Shown here: positions 17,333-26,996 of the stretch, one piece after another
Position numbering within the stretch: the first letter of the stretch is position 1
Layout: each line of letters begins with the position of its first letter
From: Brasilonema sp. UFV-L1
Lineage (GTDB): Bacteria > Cyanobacteriota > Cyanobacteriia > Cyanobacteriales > Nostocaceae
Assembly: GCF_012912105.1 (NCBI RefSeq)
Contig: NZ_QMEA01000024.1
Location: 1-63,392, forward strand
Direction of reading: 5' to 3'
DNA: 63,392 bases
Notes under the pieces: generated by a model
Told to the model about the DNA's origin: nothing
Databases searched by the model: none
Seen by the model: only the letters and a program-made list of their open reading frames with translations
Translations under genes and position numbers: made by a program

Positions 17333-17953
17333 TAATCTTTTAGGGTAGGCATCAATATTACTCGGATATCGGATAAACCTTTTTTTCCTCAAGAGCAACT
17401 CAAGCGCTTGCTCTACTCAAGAACTGCTTGCAAGGGGATAGATAAATTTCCAAAACCTACGCACTCAAGAAACAATCTTGCCAATTTCTGACTCAACAAA
17501 ACGAACTGTGTTTACACTATTGGAGCACAAAGTCCACTTCTCCCACTTCTCCCACTTCTTTGTTGATTGTCTTTGTTTACTGTGGTAATACTTTTGAAAA
17601 GATGGGTTCGCCTGCGCACACCTTTTCCATTATATATACGATATCATGTCAACTCGTCAAAAGTCAACCCGTAAAGTGCTAAGGTAGTCAGAATCTTATT
17701 TTGAATCAAACGTCAAATATTACTAATACCTTTTTCTCGTTACGGCTGCTGAGTATGGGAATGAGAAAATTAAAGAAGCGAACTGTGTTTACAGTGTTGA
17801 AGCACAAAGCTCACTTCTTTGTTGATTGTCTTTGTTTACTGTGGTAATACTTTTGAAAAGATGGGTTCGCCTGCGCACACCTTTTCCATTATATATACGA
17901 TATCATGTCAACTCGTCAAAAGTCAACCCGTAAAGTGCTAAGGTAGCCAGAAT

Positions 17954-20900
17954 CTAATTTTGCAAAAGACGTGAAAAAGCTTCGTTATTGTAAGCTTGTG
18001 CAAGACTTGGCTTGAGACGAATCGCTTGCTTTAAATCTTCCTTGGCTCCTTGATCATCTTTTTGGTGTAAACGTGCTAAACCCCGGTTGTTGTAGGCTAA
18101 GGCAAGGTCCGGCTTGAGGCGAATTGCTTCTGTAAAATCGGCGATCGCCTTTTCATAATCTTTCTGAGTATCCTGAGTATTCTGTAAAGACTCTGGATTG
18201 ATGTACAGTACGCTTGGAATATTAGAGTTGAGGTGAATCGATTGATTGCTTAGGGCGATCGCTCCTATGTTACCTTCTTCTTGTACACGTACTAAACCCC
18301 GGTTGTTGTAAGCTAAAGCAAAATCTGGTTTGAGGCGAATGGCTTCGTTGTAATCTGCGATCGCTCCTTGATAGTCTTTTTGTTCTTGGCGGGCGTTACC
18401 CCGGAACGCATAATATAGATATGCCAGTTGAGGAAAAAGACTAATAGCTTTGTTGTAATCTTCAATTGCTCCTTTATTGTCTTTGAGGAGAAACCGAGCG
18501 TTTCCTCGTGTACTGTAGAACCAAGCGTTATCGGGCTGGAAACCCAAAGCTGTGTTGAAATCTTCTGTAAATCCTTGTTGCGAACCCATTATAGCGTGAA
18601 CAGTGCCTCGGCTCACGTAAGCGGTGGCATAGTTAGGTTCTAAGCGTATTGCTTCGGTATAGTTTTCAATTGCTATTTTATAATCTTTTTGGGCAGTTCG
18701 GACATCGCCCAGCTTTTTGTAATAAATATAAGCTGATTGCGGGGCAAGGCGAATGGCTGCGGTGTAATCTTCAATTGCTCCTTTGTCATCTTGCAGAATA
18801 GAACGAGCGGTACCTCGCTGACTATAAATAGTCGCTGAGTCAGGTTCAAGACGCAGAGCTTTGTCGAAATCTTGTGTGAATGCCTTTCGGTTTCCCATCA
18901 TAGCGTAGACAATTCCCCGGTCAACGTAGGTATAGGGATTGTCTGGCTCAAGGGTAATGGCTTTGTTTAAATCTTCAAGTGCTTGTTGATAATTTTCTTC
19001 ACTTGCTCTGGCGATACCTCGACGTCGATATGCAAAGGGATTGTCAGGTTGAAGGCGTAAAGCTTCGTTGAAATCTTTTATGGCTTCGGTGACATCTCCC
19101 ATACTGGTACGGGTTTCACCTCGAAGAATGTACTGCAAAGGCTGGGGATTAATTTTAATTGCTTGATCGCAAGCTTTTATCGCTTTAAGATAATTTCCTA
19201 ACTCGCCCAAAACATTACATAATCCTCGATAAGCTATAAACTCGTCTGGCTTGAGTGAAATGACTTTTTCTAGGGCTTTGCGTGCTTCTTCGTATCGATT
19301 CAAGGCGAAAAATGTATCGCCAAGTTCACGCCAAGCTGGATCGTATGTTGGACGGTATATTGTTGCTTTCTTGAAAGATTCTAAGGCGTCTTTATATTTT
19401 TGCTGTAGACGTTGTGCGCGTCCGCGTGCATACCAGCCTTGATACAAGTCTGGCTTGATTTGAATGGCTTTGTCAAAAGCATCTACTGCTTTTTCATATT
19501 TTTGCGATCGCAATAATTTATTCCCATAACTCAGCCACTCAAATTCATCAGAGTTGTTTCCTGGTGACGCGACATTCAGAGCAGATGTAATAATTGCATC
19601 TTGTTGTGGAGCGCTCAATCGCGGCGGCAAAGTCGTATGTTTTTTGAAGTTCAGTCCTAACTTCTCCTGCTGTACTAATGCCAAAAAGGTACGAATTGGC
19701 ACACCTAAACTATAACCTAGTTGAATTTCCCGTTCTTCACCAGTCTTCTGTTTAATTAACGTTGGTTCTCCTTCGGCTGCTGTATGAATTCCAAGCACTC
19801 GACCCAAGCTATCTAACACTGGGCTGCCACTCATACCTTTGTCAGTAGAATTAGTATAAACCAGTTCATAACCAAAAGAAAAAGAACGAGAATCCTTGGC
19901 ACGTTCAAGTCCTCCTCCGTAGAGCAATCCAGCACTAAACTGACGGCTTGGTTGTGTGGTATCATCTTTTGAAGCAGTCATCCCAGACACGAAAACAATT
20001 CTGTCTTCATTTTCCAAGTCATAGTCAGCGAGGGTTGCTACTTGATAAGTTTGGTTGCTGGTGAACTGCAACAGAGCTAAATCTGTCCCTTCCCAAGTTT
20101 TAATTGTGCTTGTGTTTACTGAATACTGCTGACCATCTGGGGTAACAATTTTTAAGTCCTTTTTACCTCGCGCCACATGACCAGCGGTGAGGACGTAATA
20201 TGTGTTACCTTGATTTGCAACAATCACTCCCGAACCATGACTGCTTTCCCAAGTCATCAACACTGTAATGTCTTTGGCAATTTTGTCTACCAGACTTGCG
20301 ACTAGAGGTGTAGAATTACCTGTTGTTTTGGTAACCGTGGTTGTTTGTTGCGGGACTTGTGGTGGAATAATTGGAGGGTCGAATTGAGTTAATGTCTCAA
20401 TGGGAACTCCCCAACTAGATCGTTTCATTCGCTGGCGTAAAGCATCATTCGGCTGAGAACCATCTTCATACACATAGGGATCACCCCACAAGGGTTGAGC
20501 ATGAATACCATTGATACCAATGACTTTACCTTCACGACTTAGCACAGGTCCGCCGCTCATGCCCTTTTCTATTTCGTTAGTATATCCAATCCGGTATCCC
20601 CCCTTCAAAGAGCGTTCTAGCAATAGGGAAACACGTCCACTTCTTGTCATCAGCTGCCTTGATACTGATGAATCATCTTCAAAGGGAAACCCAGCGGCAA
20701 ACACTTCATCACCTTCTTTTAAGGTTGATGAATTTCCTAAAGAGGCTACGGTATAATTACTCGTAGCACGAAACTGTAATAGAACCAAATCTTTGTTATC
20801 ATAATTAACATTCTTCACCAACTCTGCTGGATAATTTCGACCATCAGGTGTGTGGATCAGATGTGGTTTGCCGACTTCCAGAACGTGTTGACTTGTGAGA

Positions 20901-21133
20901 ACTGTATATAACTGACCTTCTTTCTGAATCAATATCCCTGAACCGCCCTTTTCTCCAGAGATAATTTTGACAGTAATAGACACAGCAAGCTTTTGCAATT
21001 GCTCTTGAGACAACTGGGAAGCTTGCTGTTGAGCAAAAAGTCTGGCAGTAGAATAACTTAAAGGAAGAGTTTGTACTGGCAGCATCCATAACGTGCCTAT
21101 CCAGACAACCAAAGCCAGTAACCGACTATTCAT
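17954..21133 (-). CDS. Exported protein with two trypsin-like domains and about fifteen TPRs
   Basis: A protein of 1059 residues. ATG at 21133 is chosen because it begins a signal-like segment (MNSRLLALVVWIGTLWMLPV); the longer frame starts at TTG. Two S1-type protease domains follow. The first has His in TSQHVL, Asp in NKDLVLL and Ser in GMSGGPV; the second has TAGHVA, GTDLALL and GMSGSPV. Both triads look complete. From about residue 535 to the end there are about fifteen tetratricopeptide repeats of 34 residues, with a shortened last one. It probably acts in the periplasm, with TPRs presenting partners or substrates. A COP23 gene lies 115 bp upstream on the same strand, a pairing that makes joint function likely. 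Fragments of its 3' end are repeated downstream. Confidence 0.9.
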   Translation of the reverse strand: MNSRLLALVVWIGTLWMLPVQTLPLSYSTARLFAQQQASQLSQEQLQKLAVSITVKIISGEKGGSGILIQKEGQLYTVLTSQHVLEVGKPHLIHTPDGRNYPAELVKNVNYDNKDLVLLQFRATSNYTVASLGNSSTLKEGDEVFAAGFPFEDDSSVSRQLMTRSGRVSLLLERSLKGGYRIGYTNEIEKGMSGGPVLSREGKVIGINGIHAQPLWGDPYVYEDGSQPNDALRQRMKRSSWGVPIETLTQFDPPIIPPQVPQQTTTVTKTTGNSTPLVASLVDKIAKDITVLMTWESSHGSGVIVANQGNTYYVLTAGHVARGKKDLKIVTPDGQQYSVNTSTIKTWEGTDLALLQFTSNQTYQVATLADYDLENEDRIVFVSGMTASKDDTTQPSRQFSAGLLYGGGLERAKDSRSFSFGYELVYTNSTDKGMSGSPVLDSLGRVLGIHTAAEGEPTLIKQKTGEEREIQLGYSLGVPIRTFLALVQQEKLGLNFKKHTTLPPRLSAPQQDAIITSALNVASPGNNSDEFEWLSYGNKLLRSQKYEKAVDAFDKAIQIKPDLYQGWYARGRAQRLQQKYKDALESFKKATIYRPTYDPAWRELGDTFFALNRYEEARKALEKVISLKPDEFIAYRGLCNVLGELGNYLKAIKACDQAIKINPQPLQYILRGETRTSMGDVTEAIKDFNEALRLQPDNPFAYRRRGIARASEENYQQALEDLNKAITLEPDNPYTYVDRGIVYAMMGNRKAFTQDFDKALRLEPDSATIYSQRGTARSILQDDKGAIEDYTAAIRLAPQSAYIYYKKLGDVRTAQKDYKIAIENYTEAIRLEPNYATAYVSRGTVHAIMGSQQGFTEDFNTALGFQPDNAWFYSTRGNARFLLKDNKGAIEDYNKAISLFPQLAYLYYAFRGNARQEQKDYQGAIADYNEAIRLKPDFALAYNNRGLVRVQEEGNIGAIALSNQSIHLNSNIPSVLYINPESLQNTQDTQKDYEKAIADFTEAIRLKPDLALAYNNRGLARLHQKDDQGAKEDLKQAIRLKPSLAQAYNNEAFSRLLQN

Positions 21134-21247
21134 TTGCTCATGTCCCAATTAATGTCCATTGATTTATAGGGAATCATGGCTCACTGTTTTGATTCCCCTA
21201 TCTTTGAGAAACGACTCAAGTTTGATATGTCCTTAAACCAGCATACC

Positions 21248-21769
21248 TTACTGGACGTCAGCAGACTCTTCTCTTAACAACTGATTCATATCAACATAAA
21301 CTTGAGGAGAATCATCCTCAGATTGAACAATCGGACCGCTAGCTGTGTAACCCATTTGTCTGAGATTTTCAATAACTTGGCTAGCATCATCATCTGCTCT
21401 GAGTGTCAACAGCAAGTGGCTGCAAGTCCCACCGTATCGACTTGCAGCGCACAAAACTTTTTGACCATTAACTGTTCCAGTTGTGAGATAATTGAGTACA
21501 CCCTCAACAGAGGCACTTTGAAATCTAGCAGAGACAGCTTCACATCGTGCTCTGGGGGAAAATTTGCTGCTCCAATTTCTTTGCCAACTGATGACTGGAA
21601 TTTTTCTTCCAGCGGCATTACGGGCGTATGTTGTTGGTATGCCGTCTTTATTCATACCACAAAAGTATTGTGTTGTTGTTTGAGCATAACTAGAGTGACT
21701 CATAATAGCAACGCTGGCTGATGCGATCGCACCAACAGCCAGCATATTTGTAAATAATTTAGCTTTCAT
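21248..21769 (-). CDS. COP23 domain protein (circadian oscillating protein family)
   Basis: A 173-residue exported protein of the cyanobacterial COP23 family. It has a signal peptide (about 1-29, ending SSYAQ) and then the characteristic order: YFCGMNKDGIPTTYAR, 'IPVISWQRNW', 'FSPRARCEAVSARFQ', 'LNYLTTGTVNGQKVLCAA', 'GGTCSHLLLTLRADDDASQVIENL' and GPIVQSE. Four conserved cysteines suggest two disulphides outside the cytoplasm. The molecular role of the family is not established; the name comes from a membrane protein with circadian expression in a cyanobacterium. It precedes the trypsin-TPR gene on the same strand and could be co-transcribed with it. ATG at 21769 gives a full signal peptide. 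Confidence 0.88.
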   Translation of the reverse strand: MKAKLFTNMLAVGAIASASVAIMSHSSYAQTTTQYFCGMNKDGIPTTYARNAAGRKIPVISWQRNWSSKFSPRARCEAVSARFQSASVEGVLNYLTTGTVNGQKVLCAASRYGGTCSHLLLTLRADDDASQVIENLRQMGYTASGPIVQSEDDSPQVYVDMNQLLREESADVQ

Positions 21770-22131
21770 GGTATTGCTATTGTTCCTAATAACTAAGAAG
21801 TGATATTTACAACATCGTTGAAGTCAATCAATCCTGAGCCTCAAAAGGAAATCAAAAAATATTGTTAGTTATTATTAATGACAGCACTTTTATTTTATTC
21901 TTTAATTATATAATTTTACAGAAAATTTTCCAAAATCTTTTCTGTTATTTCAATTAGTCAATAAATATACAAGTGTTTCTTCGAGAATTGTTCTGTGATT
22001 AAAAGCTCACAATTGAAAAGAATACAGGAGCGTTGCCCCTGCCTATTCTGAAACTTCAGTCAGAATTTAGAAGTTTCGCTCCTGAACGCCAGACACCTCT
22101 GTCGGGAAAGCCTCCTGAGTAGGTGACTCTT
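21770..22131. other. Intergenic region with dispersed repeat fragment
   Basis: AT-rich, no gene seen. Around 22085-22115 the string AACGCCAGACACCT...GTCGGGA resembles AACGCCAGATACCTAGGTCGGGAGACC at 43325-43350, a dispersed repeat family. Confidence 0.55.
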
Positions 22132-22923
22132 TCATTTTTTAAAAATTTTGGCAAAAAACTGCTTCATGGCTTCCCAAGATTGTTTATCTGCTTGAGCATT
22201 ATAAGCAACTCCCTTAGAAGGATCATTGCCAACTTCTGGATTAGTAAAGGCATGGACTGCACCAGGGTAAGGGATTAATTGCCAGTCTACATTTGCCTGT
22301 CGCATTTCTTTTTCAAAAGCTTTGACTTGTTCTTGAGGAACCAACGGATCATTTGCACCATGCAATACTAATATCTTTGCTTTGATATTTTTGGCATCAT
22401 TGGGGTTTGGAGTATCAAGATTACCATGAAAACTGACGACACCTGCAATATTGGCACCACTGCGGGCAAGTTCCAGTACTGTACCACCACCAAAACAGTA
22501 TCCAATGGCAGCAATGCGTTTAGCATCAGTTAGCTCATTTTTTTGTAAGACTTCCAGCCCAGCGTTAGCACGCGCCCTCATCAACTGTCTATCCTTGCGA
22601 TAAATTGACGCTTGTGTTGCTGATTCTTTTGGATTTTTTGGTCTAATACCTTTGCCATAGATATCAGCTGCAAAAGCGACATACCCAAGTTCAGCTAATT
22701 GTTGAGTACGTTTTTTGACATAATCTTGTAATCCATTCCATTCATGAACCACTAAAACACCAGGACGCTTACCTTGGATAGCGTCATCATAAGCCAGATA
22801 ACCTTCTAAAACTGTGTTTCCCTGTTTATACTCAATGACTTTTGTTTGAATAGCTGCTAATGCGTATGTTGAAGTTAACAACACAACTACAGGTGTTATT
22901 AGAACACAAAACAGTGTTTTCAT
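22132..22923 (-). CDS. Dienelactone hydrolase family protein, exported
   Basis: A 263-residue alpha/beta hydrolase. The signal peptide covers about 1-23 (ending STYALAA), so it probably acts in the periplasm. The dienelactone hydrolase signature is complete: VVHEWNGL (58-65, oxyanion region), nucleophile Cys143 in GYCFGGG, Asp192 in HGANDPLV and His224 in GAVHAFTNP. The family hydrolyses dienelactones in chlorocatechol degradation, but many members act on other esters and no catabolic cluster is present here, so the substrate is open. It is a single gene between COP23 and the divergent oligopeptidase gene. ATG at 22923. Confidence 0.88.
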   Translation of the reverse strand: MKTLFCVLITPVVVLLTSTYALAAIQTKVIEYKQGNTVLEGYLAYDDAIQGKRPGVLVVHEWNGLQDYVKKRTQQLAELGYVAFAADIYGKGIRPKNPKESATQASIYRKDRQLMRARANAGLEVLQKNELTDAKRIAAIGYCFGGGTVLELARSGANIAGVVSFHGNLDTPNPNDAKNIKAKILVLHGANDPLVPQEQVKAFEKEMRQANVDWQLIPYPGAVHAFTNPEVGNDPSKGVAYNAQADKQSWEAMKQFFAKIFKK

Positions 22924-23252
22924 TGTTGTAGATCGCTGACATTATTAAAGGCAGTTTAGGGTAAGCAAGGGTGATCGCGCTTCGGCGGGCACTTCGTGCG
23001 ATCGCCATCAATTTTACCTTGGCTTTTATCTTAGCTATCGAGTATGCTAGGAAACTTCCTGTAGAACTCTTTAAAAGTGCTGAGTGCTGAATGAATTTTT
23101 TCTACTTAGCACTCAGTATGTTTTCATGAGTACGGTTGTTAGCACCTTTACTTACGAAAAACCTGCAATAGAGAGAGGGATAGCTAAACTAGGATGATAA
23201 ATAAAGAAAAACTCCTTTTTACTGCGTATTGACCCACTACTTACACGAAATT
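22924..23252. other. Divergent intergenic region with palindromic repeats
   Basis: It holds a HIP1-bounded palindromic repeat at about 22972-23006 (GATCGCGCTTCGGCGGGCAC...GTGCGATCGCC). It also holds an inverted repeat CTGAGTGCT...AGCACTCAG at about 23080-23117. Promoters for the two divergent genes should lie here. Confidence 0.6.
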
Positions 23253-25361
23253 ATGAGTAAAAATGCGATTATTTCAGATAACCCGTTACTAAAAGCTTCT
23301 GGTTTGCCTCCCTTTGGAGAGATAAAAGCAGAACATGTCGTACCAGCATTTAACCAACTCTTGGCAGAACTCGATCAAGAACTGGCTACTTTAGAAGCTG
23401 ATCTAGAACCGACTTGGAGTCGTTTAGTAGAACCTTTGGAAAAGCTGACAGAACGCCTGAGTTGGAGTTGGGGAGTTGTCAACCATTTGATGGGTGTGAA
23501 AAATAGTTCCGAACTTCGCCAAGCATACGAAACTGTACAGCCGCAGGTGGTGCAATTTTCCACTAAACTCAGTCAAAGCCAACCAATTTATAATGCTTTT
23601 AAGGCACTCCGTGCCAGTGATACTTGGACAACACTTGAGGAGGCTCAACAGCGCATTGTAGAAGCAGCTATCCGAGATGCAGAACTTTCTGGTGTTGGCT
23701 TACAGGGCAAAGCAAAGGAACGTTTTAATGCTATTCAGATGGAGTTGGCAGAACTGTCTACCAAGTTTTCCAACCATCTGCTGGATGCAACCAACGCGTT
23801 TAGCATGACATTAACAACTCCAGAAGAAATCGACGGTTTACCTGCGAGTTTGCTGAATTTAGCAGCACAAGCAGCACGCGCTGCGGGAGAAGAAAACGCG
23901 ACTCCAGAAAATGGTCCTTGGCGCATCACTTTAGACGTGCCCAGTTACGCTCCTTTCATGCAGCATAGCACGCGACGGGATTTGCGAGAAAAAATGTACA
24001 GAGCTTTTATCAGCCGTGCTTCTTCGGGTGAGTTGGATAACAACCCGTTAATTGAACGCATTTTGGAGTTGCGTCAAGAACTAGCAGAATTACTCGGCTT
24101 TAAAACATATGCTGAATTGAGCTTAGCTAGTAAAATGGCTCCTAGTGTCCAAGCGGTAGAATCTTTGTTAGAACAAATGCGTCGTGCCAGTTATGATGCT
24201 GCTGTCAAGGAGTTGGAAGAACTCAAAGTCTTTGCAGCATCCAAAAAAGCACCAGAAGCAAACGATTTGCAGCATTGGGACATCAGTTTTTGGGCAGAAC
24301 GTCAACGAGAAGAAAAATTTGCTTTTACTGCTGAAGAATTACGCCCGTATTTCCCACTTCCTCAAGTGCTTGATGGCTTATTTGGGTTAGTGCAGCGGCT
24401 GTTTGGCGTCACTGTCACACCAGCTGATAAGCAACAAGCCCCAGTTTGGCATGAAGATGTGCGTTACTTCCAAATTGCTAACGAAACAGGTCATCCAATT
24501 GCTTACTTTTATCTTGATCCATACAGCCGTCCAGAAGAAAAGCGTGGTGGTGCTTGGATGGACATCTGTATTAACCGTAGCAAAGTCACGGACAATGAAG
24601 TGACAACAACTCGCTTACCTGTTGCGTATTTAGTATGCAACCAAACTCCCCCAATCGGTGAGCAGCCTAGCCTCATGACTTTCTATGAAGTAGAGACTTT
24701 GTTCCATGAGTTTGGTCATGGCCTGCATCATATGCTCACTAAGGTGGACTATGCTGCAGCCGCAGGCATCAATAACGTTGAGTGGGATGCAATAGAATTG
24801 CCCAGCCAGTTCATGGAAAACTGGTGCTATGACAGACCAACTTTGTTCGGTATGGCGAAGCATTACGAAACTGGTGAACCTCTACCGGAACATTACTACC
24901 AAAAGTTATTAGCAGCAAAGAATTACATGAGTGGTAGTGCGACGTTGCGACAAATTCACTTTAGCAGCCTTGATATAGAACTGCATCACCGCTATCGCCA
25001 AGATAGCGGGGAGACTCCAAAAGATGTGCGCGATCGCCTTGCCAAAACCACAACTGTTTTGCCACCACTACCAGAAGATTCCTTTTTGTGTGCTTTCGGA
25101 CATATATTTTCTGGTGGATATGCAGCAGGTTACTACAGTTATAAATGGGCTGAAGTACTGAGTGCTGACGCTTTTTCTGCTTTTGAAGAAGCAGGTTTAG
25201 ATAACGAGCAGGCTATAAAAGCGACAGGGAAACGTTATCGTGATACGGTGCTGGCTCTTGGTGGTAGTAAGCATCCAATGGAAGTGTTTAAGTCATTCCG
25301 GGGTCGTGAACCCAGTACTGAACCTTTGCTCAGGCATAATGGCTTAATAGCAGCAGCGTAA
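23253..25361 (+). CDS. prlC: Oligopeptidase A (M3 family metallopeptidase)
   Basis: A 702-residue zinc oligopeptidase of the thimet/M3A family, which degrades short peptides, including signal-peptide remnants, in the cytoplasm. The zinc motif is FHEFGHGLHH at about 485, with a downstream Glu in the region 'NVEWDAIELPSQFMENW' as third ligand and substrate residues 'GHIFSGGYAAGYYSYKWAEVLSADAF' near the C-terminus. Full length for the family. ATG at 23253 (MSKNAIISDNPLL) is chosen over an upstream TTG that adds eight residues. The symbol follows the E. coli oligopeptidase A gene. It is a single gene. Confidence 0.92.
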   Translation: MSKNAIISDNPLLKASGLPPFGEIKAEHVVPAFNQLLAELDQELATLEADLEPTWSRLVEPLEKLTERLSWSWGVVNHLMGVKNSSELRQAYETVQPQVVQFSTKLSQSQPIYNAFKALRASDTWTTLEEAQQRIVEAAIRDAELSGVGLQGKAKERFNAIQMELAELSTKFSNHLLDATNAFSMTLTTPEEIDGLPASLLNLAAQAARAAGEENATPENGPWRITLDVPSYAPFMQHSTRRDLREKMYRAFISRASSGELDNNPLIERILELRQELAELLGFKTYAELSLASKMAPSVQAVESLLEQMRRASYDAAVKELEELKVFAASKKAPEANDLQHWDISFWAERQREEKFAFTAEELRPYFPLPQVLDGLFGLVQRLFGVTVTPADKQQAPVWHEDVRYFQIANETGHPIAYFYLDPYSRPEEKRGGAWMDICINRSKVTDNEVTTTRLPVAYLVCNQTPPIGEQPSLMTFYEVETLFHEFGHGLHHMLTKVDYAAAAGINNVEWDAIELPSQFMENWCYDRPTLFGMAKHYETGEPLPEHYYQKLLAAKNYMSGSATLRQIHFSSLDIELHHRYRQDSGETPKDVRDRLAKTTTVLPPLPEDSFLCAFGHIFSGGYAAGYYSYKWAEVLSADAFSAFEEAGLDNEQAIKATGKRYRDTVLALGGSKHPMEVFKSFRGREPSTEPLLRHNGLIAAA

Positions 25362-26039
25362 GTATAGTCGCTGATAGCTTGCAGCATTCTCAACAATAAC
25401 TAAAAAACCCCTAAGCCCTGCGGGCACACCGCGCGTTAGCCCTCTGGGCGTGCGCAAAGCGCATACGCTTAATTCAAAGTATGGCACTATGTCCTCTGGA
25501 CACGCTGCGCGAACGTGCCACGCTGCGCTATCAAAATTCATAAGGTACGGCATTAAGAACCAGCATGGTTCAGATAAGCACCCGGACCGCAAACCCGGTA
25601 ACTTTTGCGAAACCGGGTTTTTAAGCACGCTAACTACCCTTAACCGAACCGTATTGCATTAAGAACCACCAAAATAAATTTAGGGGCGCAGCGCCTTGTG
25701 TCTGGTGCTTTGCATCTCGACACAAATCTTTGATGAAATTTTAAGAAGCAAAAATTTATCATCACTTTACAAAAAACGTTACCAAATACTTAGGTTTATT
25801 TGTTAGTCTTTTTACTTAGATACATGATGAGAAATCAGAGATCTACCATCCTAATTTTTTAGCAGTTATCACGGATATTCTTGTTTAAGTAGGTTTTATT
25901 ATTTACTTTTCAAAGGAATAACTGCAAATACCTCTGAGTTCATGCTTTGAATATTCAAAGCAGATTGATGCTGTTTACGTATTTTTACAGGGTGATTTAG
26001 CTAACCTCATAACCAAATCATCAATAGGTGAAAAATTGT
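25362..26039. other. Intergenic region with dispersed GC-rich repeats
   Basis: No gene seen in 678 bp. It carries repeat strings typical of this genome (GGGCGTGCGCAAAGCGCATACGC near 25445; ACACGCTGCGCGAACG near 25500) and a hairpin at 25591-25622. Confidence 0.65.
25591..25622 (+). terminator. Hairpin with following T-run
   Basis: AAACCCGGT (25591-25599) pairs with ACCGGGTTT (25612-25620) and runs into TTTTT. It could terminate transcripts on the plus strand. It is also a variant of a dispersed hairpin seen at 28700-28767. Confidence 0.45.
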
Positions 26040-26879
26040 ATGAAGCAACACTTAGGTTTCATACAGCACTGCGTGCTGTTTATTACACCATTAATTGCCA
26101 GTTCTGTCTTAGGAAGCGCACCTAGTCAAGCTGCTACCTTGGCTTTATCTGAAGGAGAATTTGAATTTAGTAACATTAATCAAACACCTTTGACAATTGG
26201 AACTGGGACTGATACCAACACGATTGCCATTGGTAATGGTGGTACAGTAGATACTCTGGCTCAAGCAATAGCAACTTTTAGAACTCGTCCTACACCACAA
26301 GCATCCAATTTATCTTTCAGCGGAGCCTTAGGCGAAAACAAAGATTACTTAGGATTAGCAGAAAGTCAAGCTGCTGTTATCGGTGAATTCGTTGTAAACG
26401 CAGGTGAATCTTTGTCCTTTGACTTCAAAGGAAAGTTGAACCTGGAAACATCAATAGACAATCCACCAGCAGAAAATGCAAAAGCATTTGGAGATATATT
26501 CTTCGCAATCATCGACACCACAAATAACATTGTGTTAGACAACCTCAGGGTTATAGGAAATTTAAACACTCTAGGCGATGGCGATTTTATCACATACGAA
26601 AAAAGCGACAATGTTGCTTTAAATAATCCATTAACTACCTCTAATTTTGGAGGAAATCAAGAATCTGCGACAGCTTCGATTCAAGGTTCTGTGCGACGCT
26701 CTTTTGACAACACAGCAAAAATTGCTCTAGTAGAAGTTAAGAGAAATCAGGTTAGAGTGACAGCACCTGAACCTTCTAGTAGTCTCGCTTTACTGTTCGG
26801 TTGTGGCGTCGTTGGTTTTGTTACCAGGGCTAAACGTAAAGCAATGACTTTAGGGCGCTTACTTCAAGAAAAAATATAA
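26040..26879 (+). CDS. PEP-CTERM sorting domain protein
   Basis: A 279-residue exported protein. The N-terminal signal sequence (about 1-30, ending SAPSQA) is followed by a beta-rich region of unknown type with an internal cluster 'AGESLSFDFKGKLNLETSIDNPPAENAKAFGDIFFAIID'. The C-terminus has the exosortase sorting signal: the PEP motif (APEPSSS), a hydrophobic stretch (LALLFGCGVVGFV) and a basic tail (RAKRKAM). It is therefore expected to be cleaved and anchored or released at the surface by an exosortase, which is not in this window. ATG at 26040 is selected because AGGTGA lies about 9 nt upstream; a GTG 12 nt earlier is less likely. Cargo function unknown. Confidence 0.85.
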   Translation: MKQHLGFIQHCVLFITPLIASSVLGSAPSQAATLALSEGEFEFSNINQTPLTIGTGTDTNTIAIGNGGTVDTLAQAIATFRTRPTPQASNLSFSGALGENKDYLGLAESQAAVIGEFVVNAGESLSFDFKGKLNLETSIDNPPAENAKAFGDIFFAIIDTTNNIVLDNLRVIGNLNTLGDGDFITYEKSDNVALNNPLTTSNFGGNQESATASIQGSVRRSFDNTAKIALVEVKRNQVRVTAPEPSSSLALLFGCGVVGFVTRAKRKAMTLGRLLQEKI

Positions 26880-26996
26880 CTGCTGAAGGCTGAGGATCTG
26901 CAAACAGCTAACAGTTAATAGCTACAGTGACTAAACGCAATAATATCATTGCGTTTGGTCAGTTTATATAAATTCAAATATTTGGGATGCTCCCGT

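Larger units (their letters stand above)
16574..18149. repeat. Array of duplicated fragments from the 3' end of the trypsin-TPR gene
   Basis: A block of about 130 bp (from TTGTCTTTGTTTAGTGTGG to just before the stop codon) occurs four times: about 16574-16704, 17006-17136, 17567-17695 and 17824-17953. In the last one it is the real 3' flank of the trypsin-TPR gene. In the first two copies the last 196 bp of that gene are duplicated as well. A second block (GGCTGCTGAGTATGGGAATG onward) recurs at about 16914 and 17745. This fills the whole 16506-17953 gap. Confidence 0.92.
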
